A program made the translations under genes and the position numbers. The notes beneath the pieces were generated by a model. It saw only the letters and a program-made list of their open reading frames with translations. It searched no databases and was not told the origin of the DNA. From Pseudeuparius sepicola (Eukaryota > Arthropoda > Insecta > Coleoptera > Anthribidae), in NCBI GenBank assembly GCA_963920635.1, contig OY987299.1:119599373-119663372 (forward strand): a DNA stretch of 64,000 bases. The letters are read 5' to 3'. This document shows, in pieces, positions 12,142 to 25,300 of this stretch (position 1 is its first letter; each line of letters starts with the position of its first letter).

Positions 12142-13671
12142 TATATGTAAAACACGATTCGGTGTTTATAATTTTGTTTTCTTGAAATCGGCCTTGAAGT
12201 GTCTCAAAATCGTCATTAGTAGCAGAAGTAGCCCATTATTGTACGATTTTTTCAATAAGTAGGCCTTGATGAGATGTAAATGTAAACATCAAATGTCAGA
12301 CGCGGAGCCATCGCTTGTCAAAAGTGACCAAATATTCAAAACCCGGCCAATAAAGGCCCATTTAACTTTTCGTACACATTGCGAAATTGTTACCTATATA
12401 CTATAGCAGCGCAATCTTTCAATGTAAATATTTTAGTAGGTTTGAATATTAATCTATTTTTTAGAGGCTACACAACAGGCAGCAGTTTGTGTTTTGCGTC
12501 AGAAAGTGCCATGTCTCGTCATACTTGACCTAGGCAGACCAATCGTCAAAGTCAAGCAACGCCGCGCGCAGTCAGTTCATAGATGGGTGATCCGTTATGA
12601 TTATTTGTCGCCTAATAAAACATTTTTTTCCGATTTCAACAAAATATATAATATGTACCTCGGCACTGAAGTTCTTTTTATGACTCTTGTGGTTTATTTA
12701 AATTATACTAAATTCCACATGAGTCATAAAATTTCAAATGCGATGGGGTGTCGAATGATAGGTACATCGTCGGAAAAGGCTTTAAATTCTTTATACGTTC
12801 AAGTTTTATTTTTGAAATTTCATTGATCCTTTTCAAAGAAACACGGGGCGAAATTGAAAACACAGTATAGATTTCGTTTTAACGACTTATCATAATGTCA
12901 AAGGTCATCAATTCGAACATTTATTGTAGCTAGTAATTTAAGAATTTTCAGATGAATCTGTGCTGTGGCGAACAGTAAAAGTTGTTAAAATGAAACGTAG
13001 TATGTTTTCAACTGCGCATCCTGTATCTTCCAAATAAAATTTGAAAAATAAAAGTTGGGCGTTTAGAGAACTGAAAGCCCTTTCCGACGATGTATCACTT
13101 GACCCCCCATCCCATTTGAATTTTTTGAGGGGGTGTCAACCCCGCCCAAGGGGTTGATGTTAGGGGTTTACCCCCTTTCAAATAAAATCGACGATATTTT
13201 GCATTTTCGAGAAAAAATATTTTCCCAGGTATTATTGGTTCTCTTTCGTTTTCATTGGCCCACCCTGTATACACAAATCCTAGCAGCTTTTGATTTTCAA
13301 ATAATACTGGCTTCTCGGTTGTATTTGCTTTAATATATTTTTTGAGGATTTCTTGAGATTCGCTTGCTTTACATTTTTGGAATTTATTCTCTGGGCTTCA
13401 ATACTTCATCATTATTTCAAACATTTTCTATAAAATTAAAAACAAAAAGGAATTACCAACAGTATAACAATGCAATGTGTCCAGGTTAAGGACTTACCAC
13501 CATTTTAAAATCTTTACTATTTGAACGATTTTGACAATCTTTTTTTAGGTATGTAGCTATTCAAAATGCTCATTCAATGATTAGGTAACTTTATTCTTGG
13601 GTTGTAATCATCCTAGGACCACTTTTATGGATACAAATTTCAAAAATACTCGTAGGGACTTTCCTAAAAAA

Positions 13672-13746
13672 TGCACCCAGCCAGAATTTGAATCTGGGAC
13701 TCCTGCTGTGGCAGTAGGCACTTAACCAACTAAGCTACCGGAGCAC
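13672..13746 (-). repeat. tRNA-derived SINE head
   Basis: 75 bases that fold tRNA-like. The A box TAGCTTAGTTGG (13726-13737) and B box GATTCAAATTC (13684-13694) are pol III promoter elements. The T arm has a perfect 5 bp stem (CCAGA/TCTGG). The acceptor ends pair with one mismatch (TGCTCC against GGGTGCA). The anticodon loop TGCCACA lacks U33 and its stem has a mismatch, so it is not a working tRNA. It is most likely the 5' head of a SINE running toward lower coordinates. Confidence 0.65.
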
Positions 13747-13749
13747 ACG

Positions 13750-14482
13750 GGTTCCATCGGTTAGGTGCTATTTAATTGAATTGATGATTAGTAAGTAGAG
13801 GTGAGATGTAGGAGACTTCGGTGTTTTCTATAGTTGCTACCTCATACTAATGAATAAATAAAGAGATAAATGTATTTACAAATACTACCTATGGAACGAA
13901 ATATTCTCTTTTTTCACTTTAGAGGAAAGACACTTGCACTTTATGCACCTTTTTACCATTTTTTAATATTTTAAACTTGGAACCGCACGAAAAACTCGAT
14001 TTTAGCGTTTGTTTTCTGGTAAAACTAAGCAAATACCGAAGCACAAACCAAAACAAACAAAATGGAAAACAAACAATTTGAGCAAGCGCTAACTTTGGTC
14101 CCTGTCAAACTGCCGCAACGTTGCCGATTAGAGCGAAAAGTAATGGGTGTTCTCAGTGTTCTCTACTATATCCATTTTGTCAATAATAAAATAGCTACAT
14201 AATCTTTCTTGAACACGAAAAGGTTGCTTTACTTTACTGTTCCGCCTGAATTTTATAAGTGGGGGCAATTTTACGTTCAATGCATCTACTAAAGAAATTG
14301 CCGGTTTTATTTATGATATTCCTAGTTATTGTTACTTTTAAATGTGACAACATGTTTGGGGCAGGTCAGTAAGACCAATATTTGTAAACATGGGTATAGT
14401 AATAAACAACTATGCCTGTCAACAATTCACTTAAATTTGTAAACAAATTCGTCCCCTTTATTCATTAGTTTGAGGTTGCTAC
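13750..14482. other. No gene recognised
   Basis: AT-rich; no motif, splice-linked frame or clear inverted repeat was recognised. Confidence 0.4.
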
Positions 14483-14843
14483 TATACTAAAATCAAGTAA
14501 CTCTTACGCTTAAGTCATTCCACAAAATAAGGCGATTGGTCAATAAGTCAATAGGCTATAAAATATCAGCGCGTCTGGCAACAGGGATGTACTAGATCGC
14601 AAAAGCGTATTTATGCGGTTTTATCTTGTTGTTTTCAACTATTTAGACACTGCCACAAATATTATATCGATGTTTTGACTCATTTTAATTAAGCCAATAA
14701 CTTTTTTCCGAAATATTTCGATGTAAACAATTATTGTAAAAGTATGATTAAATAAAGGTCTTGCCACAGTGCGGCTCTGGCAAAAATCTCAACGCACACG
14801 TTCTTGTTTACATCAGGCATAAGAGTTACTTGACTTTAGTATA
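14483..14843. repeat. MITE-like element with ~28 bp inverted ends
   Basis: Left TATACTAAAATCAAGTAACT pairs with right AGTTACTTGACTTTAGTATA, with one mismatch, 360 bp apart. No coding capacity. Target duplication unclear. Confidence 0.6.
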
Positions 14844-14849
14844 GAAGGG

Positions 14850-17800
14850 GTTAGAGCGTGGAGGGTAATCATTCACTATTATTGTTGGTTATGTCGTTAT
14901 GTGAACTTCCTATTTGTTCTTCTGCCAACAAAATGCGACATACAGCGATTTTTTTTCATTGAATATCCTTTACCTGATATGCCACAAAAATATCCCTCTT
15001 TAAAAAATGTACTCCTATTATTATTATTGGGCTTTTAGAAATATTAAATATACAGGTTCTAAGTTATGATGCCAATGTAATATGACAGATATAAAATGTC
15101 ATTTTGAACAAAAATTTTCTTCTGAAAATGTATTACAAAAAAAGTTATAGGGTGATGAAGGTAGAATTCGAAAGACATATTTTTCGCGATAAATTCTACA
15201 GAAGTTATGCAATTGAAATGAAATGTAGTGCAGTCTTCAGTTGCTGAAGTGCAATAATTTCGTGTAAAAACAATTTATTTCTTTAGCGCAGAGGCGGAAT
15301 AGCACAATGGATTTTATACAAAAAAAATGTTCTTTGCATTTTCGAAAAATTACCTGTTCTGGATTTCATGGCTACTACGATTAGTGGAGTCAACCAGGAA
15401 AATAACTTCGAACAAATTCCGGGAGTTTTAGATTTTGTTGGAATGTGTTCGTTTTGATGTCTTAAAACAAAATCCGAAGAGTCCGCAGCGCAAAATAGTG
15501 TGTGATTTTTTATTTAACAATAACTGTCAAAAATAGAGGTTTTTTGTTAATAACTCATTTAATAAGTGTTTTTATAGAATTTAAGTAAGACCATTCAAAA
15601 GAGCAGACAATTTCTTAAAAAAAATGTATTTACATATTTTTTGTAAAATAATTAAGTAATGAATGAGATTTTTTTTAAAATCATACGTTTTCATGCTTCC
15701 TCGTATTTAAGAGGCAGCCGAAAATGAGAGCGGCGCGTGGAGCGCGAGACTTAAACAGTAATAACTTTTTACACACACAACTAATTCATATGCAACAAAG
15801 TTTATTGGAAACTGACACTGTAAAGCAATTAAAAAAATCTTGTAGCATTAATTTCCATGAAGGGATACGTCTGTCATATTGTTGTAAATTTGACCTTGAT
15901 CAAAATTTCATGCATTTTCACACTAATTGATGTTACGTTGTCAATTTGTAATATTTTTGAGCAATATTACAGAATGTTTCTACTAAATGTATGTAACTTT
16001 TGAAAGAGCAATATAAGATTACGATATCAAACCTCGTTTGTTTTTCTTTTCACTTTGAACATAGAGATTTTTCAAAAATTCTTGCTATCGTATATTCAAT
16101 ATTTATTTCAAACGCTCATAATATCCGCATAAAATTAGATATTGAAACTCAATAGGTGACTTTTTTGAAGCTTAAAACGTGTGCTTTTTGATAGCATAAG
16201 TTATTTTAATGTATTTCTCTTTTTTCTCGTTTATTTTTGCAGTAAACCGCGTTATAATTCATTTCCGGAAACGCAGAACTCAATTTTTCTTATTTTTAAA
16301 TCCAAGAATCAAGCTGAAGGAGGTTTCTTACTGGGATGAGACCAATCCTAAGTGAAAGTACACGTTTTAAACTTCCAAATTCCTAGTCAAAAGATTTTTT
16401 CTACAAAATTTCGGCTCGTGATTATCGGCTTTTGGAAAAAAAACTCTCTTCGTATGTTCTCAGCTTTCATACAATAATACGAATTCTCTAATAAATATAA
16501 TATTTTCCGCTTTCTTTCTCGTTAATACTTCATACATATTTCTATACTACTATAGTCACCATTTTCGATCCACTGAGAACATGCTTTTGTATGTGTGTAT
16601 GTATGTGCGTGTGTTTGTGAGGCGTGTTAGTCGGCAGGTAGTCGGCAGATGTCATTCTGTTCCCTTGGAGCACAGCTTGTATTGACGTGGAGACGAATGG
16701 CACAGCCTATATAATATATGTATCCCCCCCGAAAATCCAAGCTAAATACAAATACAAAAAAAAAACTAATAAATATCAAAAATAATTTTATTGCACTCTT
16801 CAGAAAATTCTGAACAATTTTCATTAAGGACTTTTTGCTCTTGCTCTTCAAATAGAGGTGAGACGGGCGGATAACCCTTGACTTGAAAAAATGCTGCTAA
16901 CTCCGGTTGAATTTGAGCTTGTTGAAGAGAGATTTTCTTCTTATATCAAATGATTGTCCAGTAAGATCATTTCGTATTTCGTGGTCACCGCTAGAGGGCG
17001 CAATTCGAAAAATTTAACTTTTATTACAATTTTCTCCGAAATTTTAAATTCAATGACATATTATTCTGTTATAATCGAAACGTTAGATTACATTTAAAAC
17101 AAAAAATACTTTGGTATTTCGATATCTTCATTAGTTTCGGAGTTATCGCCAAAAGAATAATTATTAACATGTTATTTGAAAGAAGAAGGTAGGTATTTGT
17201 TATCAAAGATTTCCGTGGTCAAGCATGTCATGAAATAAATAAAAATCTGCTTGAGCTTTTCGTAAATAGGCATGATTTTCACTTTTTATTCCGTTAAACG
17301 TATTTCTAATTTACTTAGGTACCTTACCTGTAGTATTGATTCATTATCATGAATACCTGCAATAAATTTCACGAAATCTTGAAGAAAATTCGATTATTCT
17401 TGCATTCAACTTCATTTTTACTAGGCGTCTTTGTGTTTTTCATTTATTTTTACTTCATATTCATAATCAGCATCTCAAAAAACATAAAAATATACATTTT
17501 CATTGAAAAATAATGATTCTACATTTAATTGTAGACGATTTTTGAGAAATTTCGGTGAAAAATCTTTTTTTTGAGTTTTTTTATTTATTTTTTTTAAATA
17601 AAGCGCACTTTTTCAATCTGCGGACTTTTAAATAAAAGTATGTTTGAAGGTGTTTCAAAAGGTTTTATTCAAATCCTTGACTTCCCTAATTAATTCCTAA
17701 CTAACACCATTTTTCGTCTAGGTTGACTCCACTAGATGAGACAGACTGGTTAATCCCATACTAAAGGACGGGACCAAGTTTGACTTGTGGCGCCAGTCTT

Positions 17801-19130
17801 GGCAACGGGTAGGAACTAATTAGACTTATTTTCACAACAATTATCACATTTTCTGGAAACGCAGCACGGTGGTAATAGGCAGGCATTTTTTGTTTTAACT
17901 TCACACAGTTTGTTTACTTACTTCCAGAGCTAGCAATGGTGTTCTTATTGCACTTCTACATGTTTGGCTATTTGAGGGTATAATATTATCACGTTCACAC
18001 TGTAACAGTAGAGTGAACTCACGTTATAACTTGGTTTTGTCACTTTTCGCTTTTATCTTTTAATATCGCAAACGACAAACGAATATGACTAAATCAAGCA
18101 AAGATAAAGGTTTAGGAAAACTAACACAGATTAGTATATAATAACAGAAGAATAAAGTAAAACCGAAAACGATGGTTCCTGTTTTCCCTATGTTTCAAAC
18201 AGTCTCTCTGCAGTTTGTCTCTGATTTCCAGCATCCCTCTCGTCAGGTGTATGTACGTTAATAAATTTGGCAAACTTTCAAGACAACGGTATATTTTGGA
18301 GATATTGAACAAGAGTACGGTCCTACCTTTTCTGTGACATATTAATTTCTCTTTCAGAAAATGTTTTTATTTTCCATAATATTATGTCTTTTAAACTGTA
18401 CGTTTACGGGAAATCTTTTGTTCAGAATAACATTTTTTGACCTGGTATATTACGTTGGCATCCTAATTTAGAAACATCCTGTATGCTGGAATTATTAAAA
18501 TTTATTTTTTGCAGCTTTTTCCTCATTTTAAGAATAATAAGTATTGATTAAGAATAATGTGTTATAAAACGTTAGAAAACAATTACTTAATTAAACAATA
18601 ATTGGTACAGTTAGGTTTTAAGTGTTAAGTTGCAGTTGGCTACGAGTATAACTCAAGAATGACAACCATTGAATGCGTATTTTGAATAGGTACCTACCTA
18701 ACCAAGAAAGTTTATCAAAATCTATCAACAAATAAATACTTTACAAGAGTGGTAAGTTCCTGACATGGACAAACTGTGTATTATTTGGAAAGAAAAACGA
18801 TAAGTAGTTTCAAAGAAAAAATGTAAGGGAAAATTAAATATTTTTATTTTTTTTATTTCAAAAAGGATTCTGCAAATTGCCAGAAAATCTACAAAATATT
18901 AAGTTTTGCAGGTAATAGCGACTATTCTATTTATAATATCTACTTTTGACCTGAATGTAAAAAAAATGTATTCCCGGGTAATTTTGAACTTATACAAGTT
19001 TGGTTGCTATGGTATTTAAAAGAAAAACTTATTCTAATATTTGTGATCAATTAGATCAATCATTGCTTCTAAAAAGCGGCTTACAGATTTTCTCTATTTA
19101 TAGGCGCAAGGAAAAAATTTAAATATAAAA
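14850..19130. other. No gene recognised downstream of the transporter
   Basis: About 4 kb, AT-rich. It holds a short (TG)n/(TATG)n microsatellite at ~16590-16620 and a possible pair of inverted 14-mers (TAGTGGAGTCAACC-like, ~15393 and ~17722) too weak to call. No protein motif was seen. Confidence 0.4.
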
Positions 19131-19137
19131 TATAAAA

Positions 19138-19143
19138 TTTATT
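19138..19143 (-). promoter_or_regulatory. Candidate polyadenylation signal (AATAAA) of the transporter
   Basis: AATAAA on the minus strand about 105 bases after the TAA stop. In such AT-rich DNA this hexamer is common by chance, so the assignment is tentative. Confidence 0.3.
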
Positions 19144-19247
19144 ATTAAGTATACTTACGTCATTTGATATAATGCAAATGAGTGTAATTTTGTACTACTT
19201 TGGTTGTGCACATACAATGTGAATTCTGTGCTGTGTTGCTGTGTCTA

Positions 19248-19389
19248 TTAAATGTGTAGGTGTGTGTCTGTCACCTTTATGGTTATCCCATCGTCTCCCT
19301 CTTCTTCCTCTGCCATCGTCGACAATCGTTTCTCCAGTTTGTGCTTTTCTTGTTTGTCTTCTTTTTTGCCAGATTTCTTCTTTTTGAAT
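19248..19389 (-). CDS. Ndae1: Ndae1-like terminal coding exon
   Basis: One base completes Arg (AG|A), then 46 codons and TAA. A basic stretch ([20 protein letters not shown]) is followed by an acidic one (AEEEEGDD), ending KVTDTHLHI. The last residues are not a strong match to a class I PDZ ligand. The 67 bp intron upstream is typical of insects. Acceptor after CTTCCCAG. Confidence 0.9.
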
Positions 19390-22300
19390 CTGGGAAGAAA
19401 TAACGAATCATCTTCGCAAAATTGAGTTACCAATTGCACAAATTAATTACAAATACCTTGGTTTTGGGCTTTTCTTCTTCTCTTTACCCTCTTTGTTGTT
19501 TGAGTTGGAATTGTTATCGTTCACTTGCTTCCAAATGCCACTTTTGTTGACCTCTTCTGATATGTTTATAGCAGATAATGGTATGTTCATGACGCTGCCA
19601 TTGACTAACGGTATTTTCAAATTGCCAGCGTTTTTTTCGATTTCCAGGGGGCTCTTTGAACCTGGGTCACCCTGAAATTCAAGCCTTGTGAAACGTTTAT
19701 TTTTCAGGTTTTACAAGAAAAAATTTCCAGTTCCATGCATTTAGTATTTCTGTTTCAAAGCAGTGAGTAAACAAGTTTGTAAGAAATGGCGTATTAGGTG
19801 TTATTATTAGGAAGTTTCGTATTATCATATCGGTACATATTACAAAGGAAAAGAAAAGTAAATATGAATTAGTTCAATCAAATATTCACATGGAGATGAT
19901 TTTGTCGTAAATCAGTTGTATATCACTTGTTCATTTTTATTTTTAGGAACACCCTGTATATTCTATATTTTTTAGATTCTTTTAGTTATCCCAAACTTTA
20001 CACACTTTAGTATCTTTATCTTTACAAATAATAGAGATTTTTAAAATTTCGTATTTTATGAAAAAGAGTAAAAACGGATAATTTATATCTTCCTTAATAA
20101 AAGAGATAAGTAGGTATATAAAACTCATATTTTTGGATTTTCGATGACTAAAGGAATCTCATAAACACAAAATATACAGGGCGTCTCGAAAAAAATGCTC
20201 AAGTGATATTTACTCCAAAGCCGGATGACGAATATGGTTAAAAACATCATTAAAAATAGTTCCCGTGCTCCGTATAGCCATCGTAAATTCCATTCCAATT
20301 TATAGGTAATTATTTTGCAATAATAATTTTTTGACCATTCCTCGTACAGAAATTTTGAAAAATTCGTTGGAACAGTCTTAATTTGCTTTCCGCCTTTATT
20401 TTTCGCGTGAGAAGAAAACAGTTTAAAATGAAAGATTTTGCCCACCGACAAAATATGTCACCAAATTAAACAAGCGAACGTCGAAAATTTAAATATAAAA
20501 AATATAAACTTAACTTTTAAATTGTACATTAAAATCTATTCGTCATTGCGATTAAAATGTTATTAAACTTATTATCGCATTTTCGAATTTTATACTAAAT
20601 TTATTTAACTTGAATTTGTGGATCTCGTGAAATACAGGTATGGATTGAATATCAAACAATATTGGTTTTGACCAAAGGAAGGACATTAAAATTACAAAAT
20701 GTAAAATATTCTGTTTCCAGAATTTTAGTAAAATCTCAAATAGCTCTTAGCATTTTAGAATTTTAACAAAGCATAACAAAAAATGCAATATTTCAGACGG
20801 TAGAAGATAATAGAATAAAGTTTTACACCATTTTACTGGCAATGAGGAATAACTTTTATTTGAAACATTTTTTCCATGCAAAAAATAAAGGCTGCAGGGG
20901 GCACTATTTAGAGGAACACCCTGTAGGTATATCTAGATCTTGATCTCATGATATATTTTATTTAAACATAATCTATTGTAGATGAGGGCGGTTAAAATTT
21001 ACTAGACCAATAATCCATATCTGACTTAACAATGTATAAAAAAAACACCTAAAATTGTCGACTTGTTTCAAAACTTTTCAACTCGTATTATTTTATATAT
21101 TGTAAGTAGGTAGCATATTAATAACTTAAACCTAGAAATGTTAAATTCAAATTGATTCAAAGTATTAATTTTTTAATTTTAATTAAAACGTAGTCCCAAC
21201 TAAAAAACCCCAAATTTATTGCTAAAAACAGAAACAAAATAAAAAAATGTTAAAAGCAGTAACTAATGTAAAGAGCAAGAAAATACTTACTTTGCATGCA
21301 ACTGCCCAAAACGCTAGCATGAAACAAACACTACCGGAAATTAAAAATGCTGTGCTTAATATCAACTGAAGGGTGAACAACGAAAATAAAACGAAAAAAA
21401 TATACAATGAAAAATTTATTAAACAAACAATACTGCTCTTTATAAATAAATATAACAGTGATGAATGTAACAAGCGATAAGGAATGTCGCTACAACAATG
21501 CACCCTAGTAATAAATTTGTAGGATGTCAAATTTAAACCATTCATGGTAGGTATATAACCTATCATATACATCTGTCGATGCTTTCTTAATATGAAAAAA
21601 GGGCAATAACAAATAGTCAACGGAGAAGTAGTTGACAGATAATGTTAATTATTGTTATTATTGACAATTTTAGAAAAATGTAATAAAGCCAAGAAAATAG
21701 AAATAATGAGTAATTATTAGAGATCTTTCACCTTTTATTTAAAACATTTTCCTCTAAAATCTGTAATAAGAAAGGTGCATGGTAAAAGTATTTTAAAATG
21801 GCAGTAGCTTTCCGACAGAGAATATATGTGGTATGTTCATGAATAAAATTACTTAACTTAATTTCATTTTATACCTACATTGGGTAGGTACTTTCTTAAA
21901 AGTATATTTTCAAAAGATGTTTAAAATGATCAATTTTGAATTTTGTACAATTATTTATAATAGAAGCCATCTTAAGATGCAGCCAAAAGATGCAGATAGT
22001 TTTAAAATTTAACCTCCTACTTTATCAATAAACCCTAAAAACAATTCACATTATCACAATTTAAACCTATATCGTCTAAGAGGTACGTTTTATAATATCA
22101 TCTATAAGTACTAAGTAATGGTTCCATTAGTTTATTTAACACTTTTCGCTACACATTTGATTTAAAATATGTCAACGCAACGAATACTATAATAACACGA
22201 GGGGTACCCTACAAATCTTATTTTTCCTGAGTTAGGTTTTGACATATATTTTTTTGTGCTATTAATTAATTTTCCTATCAGATTCAAACTTTAAAAAGCA

Positions 22301-25300
22301 TAAGTGCTAGATATGTTTTCTGTGTACCTACTATGTAAATATTCTCCATTTTGCAAAAAATAATTGTCACTAATTATATAAAATTTATCTCTATATTCCC
22401 TACGTAAGGTATCACTATAAATTGTACACCTACAAACACGTGTTGCGAAAATTATAGCCAATATTGCACTTAAATTCTCTACTGGTATACTTACGTAAAT
22501 TCTTTAGAGATAACGATATTTAGAAATATTATATCTATTTTTAAAAAAATATTTCCTAAAATATAAAAAAATAAAAAGAACAACATCACGCAGTTATTTT
22601 CGGATATGAAACTGATAACAGTAATAAAGTTAAAATAGAAGAAAGCAAAAATAAAAAATATCGTAAGCCAAAATAGCCTTTCTGACCGTCAAATTGAAGA
22701 TTTATTTATTTCTAAAGCCAGTAATGTCCAGAGCTATGCTTCGAGTGTCCACTTTAAAATGACATAAAGCCATGTCATTCAGAGACAAAATGATACTTAA
22801 ATTTGTTATCCCACACCTGACACCAGGGTATGACAACTAATTTATTCTAAAAATCAGGAACGCAATCACGGTGCAGTCGTTGGTATATGGGATTAAAAAC
22901 TATCTAAAAATATATACTTTTGTATAAAACTTGGAAGGTGAATTTTAACAGGCAACAAATACTAATGACTGACAGAAAATTTTCAGTTCCAATGTCTGAC
23001 TTCCGGTTTGACCAGAAGTGAACATATGGTCAGTTTTTTTGAGGCCCTTTGGCTATATTTTTCGGGTTTAGGTTTCTTTTTCTCTTCTTCCAATTCCAAA
23101 GATACAAAGTTTTATACATTTGCCTCCACGCAAATCTCGTAATATATTTGAGGAAATTTAACAAAAATATAAAATTCAATCACCCGTATTTTTTTAGATA
23201 TAGGGTGAGTCATTTTTTTGTAACAGAACTTAAACATTGGATAAAAAATGACATTTTAGAACGAAAATTTCATACAAAGCGTTTTATTTTCCAGGTATAC
23301 GGTGTTAAGATTTCAAAAAAAATATATACGAAATGTATAAAAATGTATAAAATTAGAATATAAAATTAGAATATTCTTAAATGCATAATTTAATTTTGAG
23401 CAAAAACTGTCTCTTGACTTTTTTTATATACAGGGTGTTCGAAAAATAGACGGAGATATTTTAGGGGGTGATTCCTTGTTAAAAAATATGAAAAAAAGTT
23501 TCTATAAATATGGGTATGGAAATGCAGAGTTTTCAAGATACAGGATGTTAAATTAAAAAAAATCTCGCTGGGAGGGGTAACGAGTGGAATAAACAAAAAC
23601 GCAAAATAAACAAAGTATATCTTAAAAAAACTGAGCAAGTGAGATTCATTTCTGGTCAGAATTTGGAACGGATAATTTTTTGTAGCTTCACTTATAGTTG
23701 TCAAAATAGTCCTGGAGCCCGTGTACAAAAATTGCAACGATTTCGGGCAGTTTCTTTATATTTTCATTCGATTGTACCCGCATTGTGCAGCTACGTTTGG
23801 GGTGTCAGCTGGCTAGGTGGCGGTGGGGGTAGTTGCTAAGGGGTTGCAAACACATGAACAAATCTTTTTTTTCAAGTTTTCTTTTATTTTTCCTTAAAGA
23901 CGACCGATATGGCAGACATATTTGGTACAGTTTAGACACACATTAAATGCCATAAACTAAATATAATTCGGCTTGTCATCATTTTTCAATAAAAAATGAT
24001 ACGCCACTTAACTAAATTTTCTAATCAATTCTAAGGAAAAAAAGTATTCTTGACTTTTTTCGAAAAATGTACTTTTTTTGAAAAATTAATTATTTTGTGT
24101 ATTAAATTTTTTAGCAGAAGAAAATCAAAGTAGGTGTAGTAGGAGTAGGCTTTTGAAGTTTTGCACATCTACTCAGTTTTTAATTTTGAATAACTTTCCT
24201 TAATAACATTTTGTCATAAAACCTACATAAAGGGCACTTTGCTGGTGCAAAAAATTGGCTTTTTAAAAATTTCCAAGACACATGATTTTTCGAATCTAGA
24301 AATCCTTTTCGTAGGTTTTATGGCAAAATGTTGTCAAGAAAAGTTGTTCAGAATTAAAAACTGAGTAGGTGTTCAAAATTTCAAAAACCTAGACCTACTT
24401 TGATTTTCTTCTGCTAAAAAACTTTAAATTAAAAATTATGTAAAAGGCTCGAAAACAAATTTTTCAAAAACAGTATATTTGTCGATAGAAAGTCAAGAAT
24501 ACCTTTTTTCATAGAATTGGTTGTGAAATTTAGTGGAAGCAAAAAAGATTACTTTTCCAGTGGCGTATCATTTTTTTATTAAAAAATATGATGGTTGACC
24601 CCCGCGTCTCCGTCACTGGTGGAAGTAGAGAGATCAAATTATTTTTAATTTATAGAACTTAATGTGTGTCTAAACTGTGCCAAATATGTCTGCCGTAGCT
24701 GTTGTCCTTTAGGAAAAATAAAAGAAAAGTTTAACGCCCCGTATAATGAAAACCGCTAGGATTTAGATATATGTTTATATGAAAAAATATCCCATTTTTG
24801 TAATTACTGATTATAATATTCCGTTCATAAAAGTGTCGTGCTGCCCGGAACTGATTCCCGTCACGATTTTTTTGTCGTGTGTTTGCAACCCCTTGGCAAG
24901 TACCCCCACCGCCACCTAGCCAGCTGACACCCCAAACGTAGCTGCACAATGTGGGTACAATCGAATGAAAATATAAAGAAACTGCCCGAAATCGTTGCAA
25001 TTTTTGTACACGGCCTCCAGGAATAAAAGTACATATTAACGACATTACCGTGATTTCTGGCTACTTGTTTCCTTCTTATCACTATTTTGCATAAAAATTG
25101 TACAACAGAATGAACAAATTTAGTATTTTCGGCGAATGATCATAATTCGTATAGCCACTCTGCCTCATAGAGATTTTATTTCTTCTAGTAGCGGGGAGCC
25201 CACGATGCTAAATGGGGATTTACTCGAGCGTCGTGGGGACCTATTGGATTTTGAAGATTAGATGGTAGAAAGAAAAAAAGGTTATATGATAAATACCTCC

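Larger units (their letters stand above)
9709..13267. mobile_element. TA-flanked transposon with CAGGCTGGGCC ends, split by a Tc1/mariner-like insertion
   Basis: The left end (CAGGCTGGGCCAACGAAAAC) pairs with the right end (GTTTTCATTGGCCCACCCTG). Inverted arms contain the block with CCCCCTTGGGCGGGG-like GC runs. TA lies outside both ends. Its own interior is 9709-10200 plus 12142-13267; 10201-12141 is a later insertion. Part of the interior (about 12200-12700) recurs at 60470-61060. Confidence 0.75.

Noticed and set aside
12494..12826. 110-codon plus-strand frame, similar to one at 60770
   Set aside because: Both are the same non-coding repeat interior; the frames diverge by indels, so there is no sign of protein conservation.
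13672..13746. Functional tRNA gene (Trp-like CCA anticodon)
   Set aside because: No U33, a mismatched anticodon stem and an imperfect acceptor stem; a SINE head fits better.
15380..17737. 2.4 kb transposon bounded by TAGTGGAGTCAACC-like inverted 14-mers
   Set aside because: Flanking 8-mers do not match and the similarity stops after 14 bases; chance cannot be excluded.
19493..19675. Plus-strand frame with ATG
   Set aside because: Antisense shadow of the C-tail exon 19457-19671.
21222..21620. 132-codon membrane protein gene
   Set aside because: The frame as a whole is AT-rich with runs of F/L/I; only the 75-base part with splice signals deserves attention.
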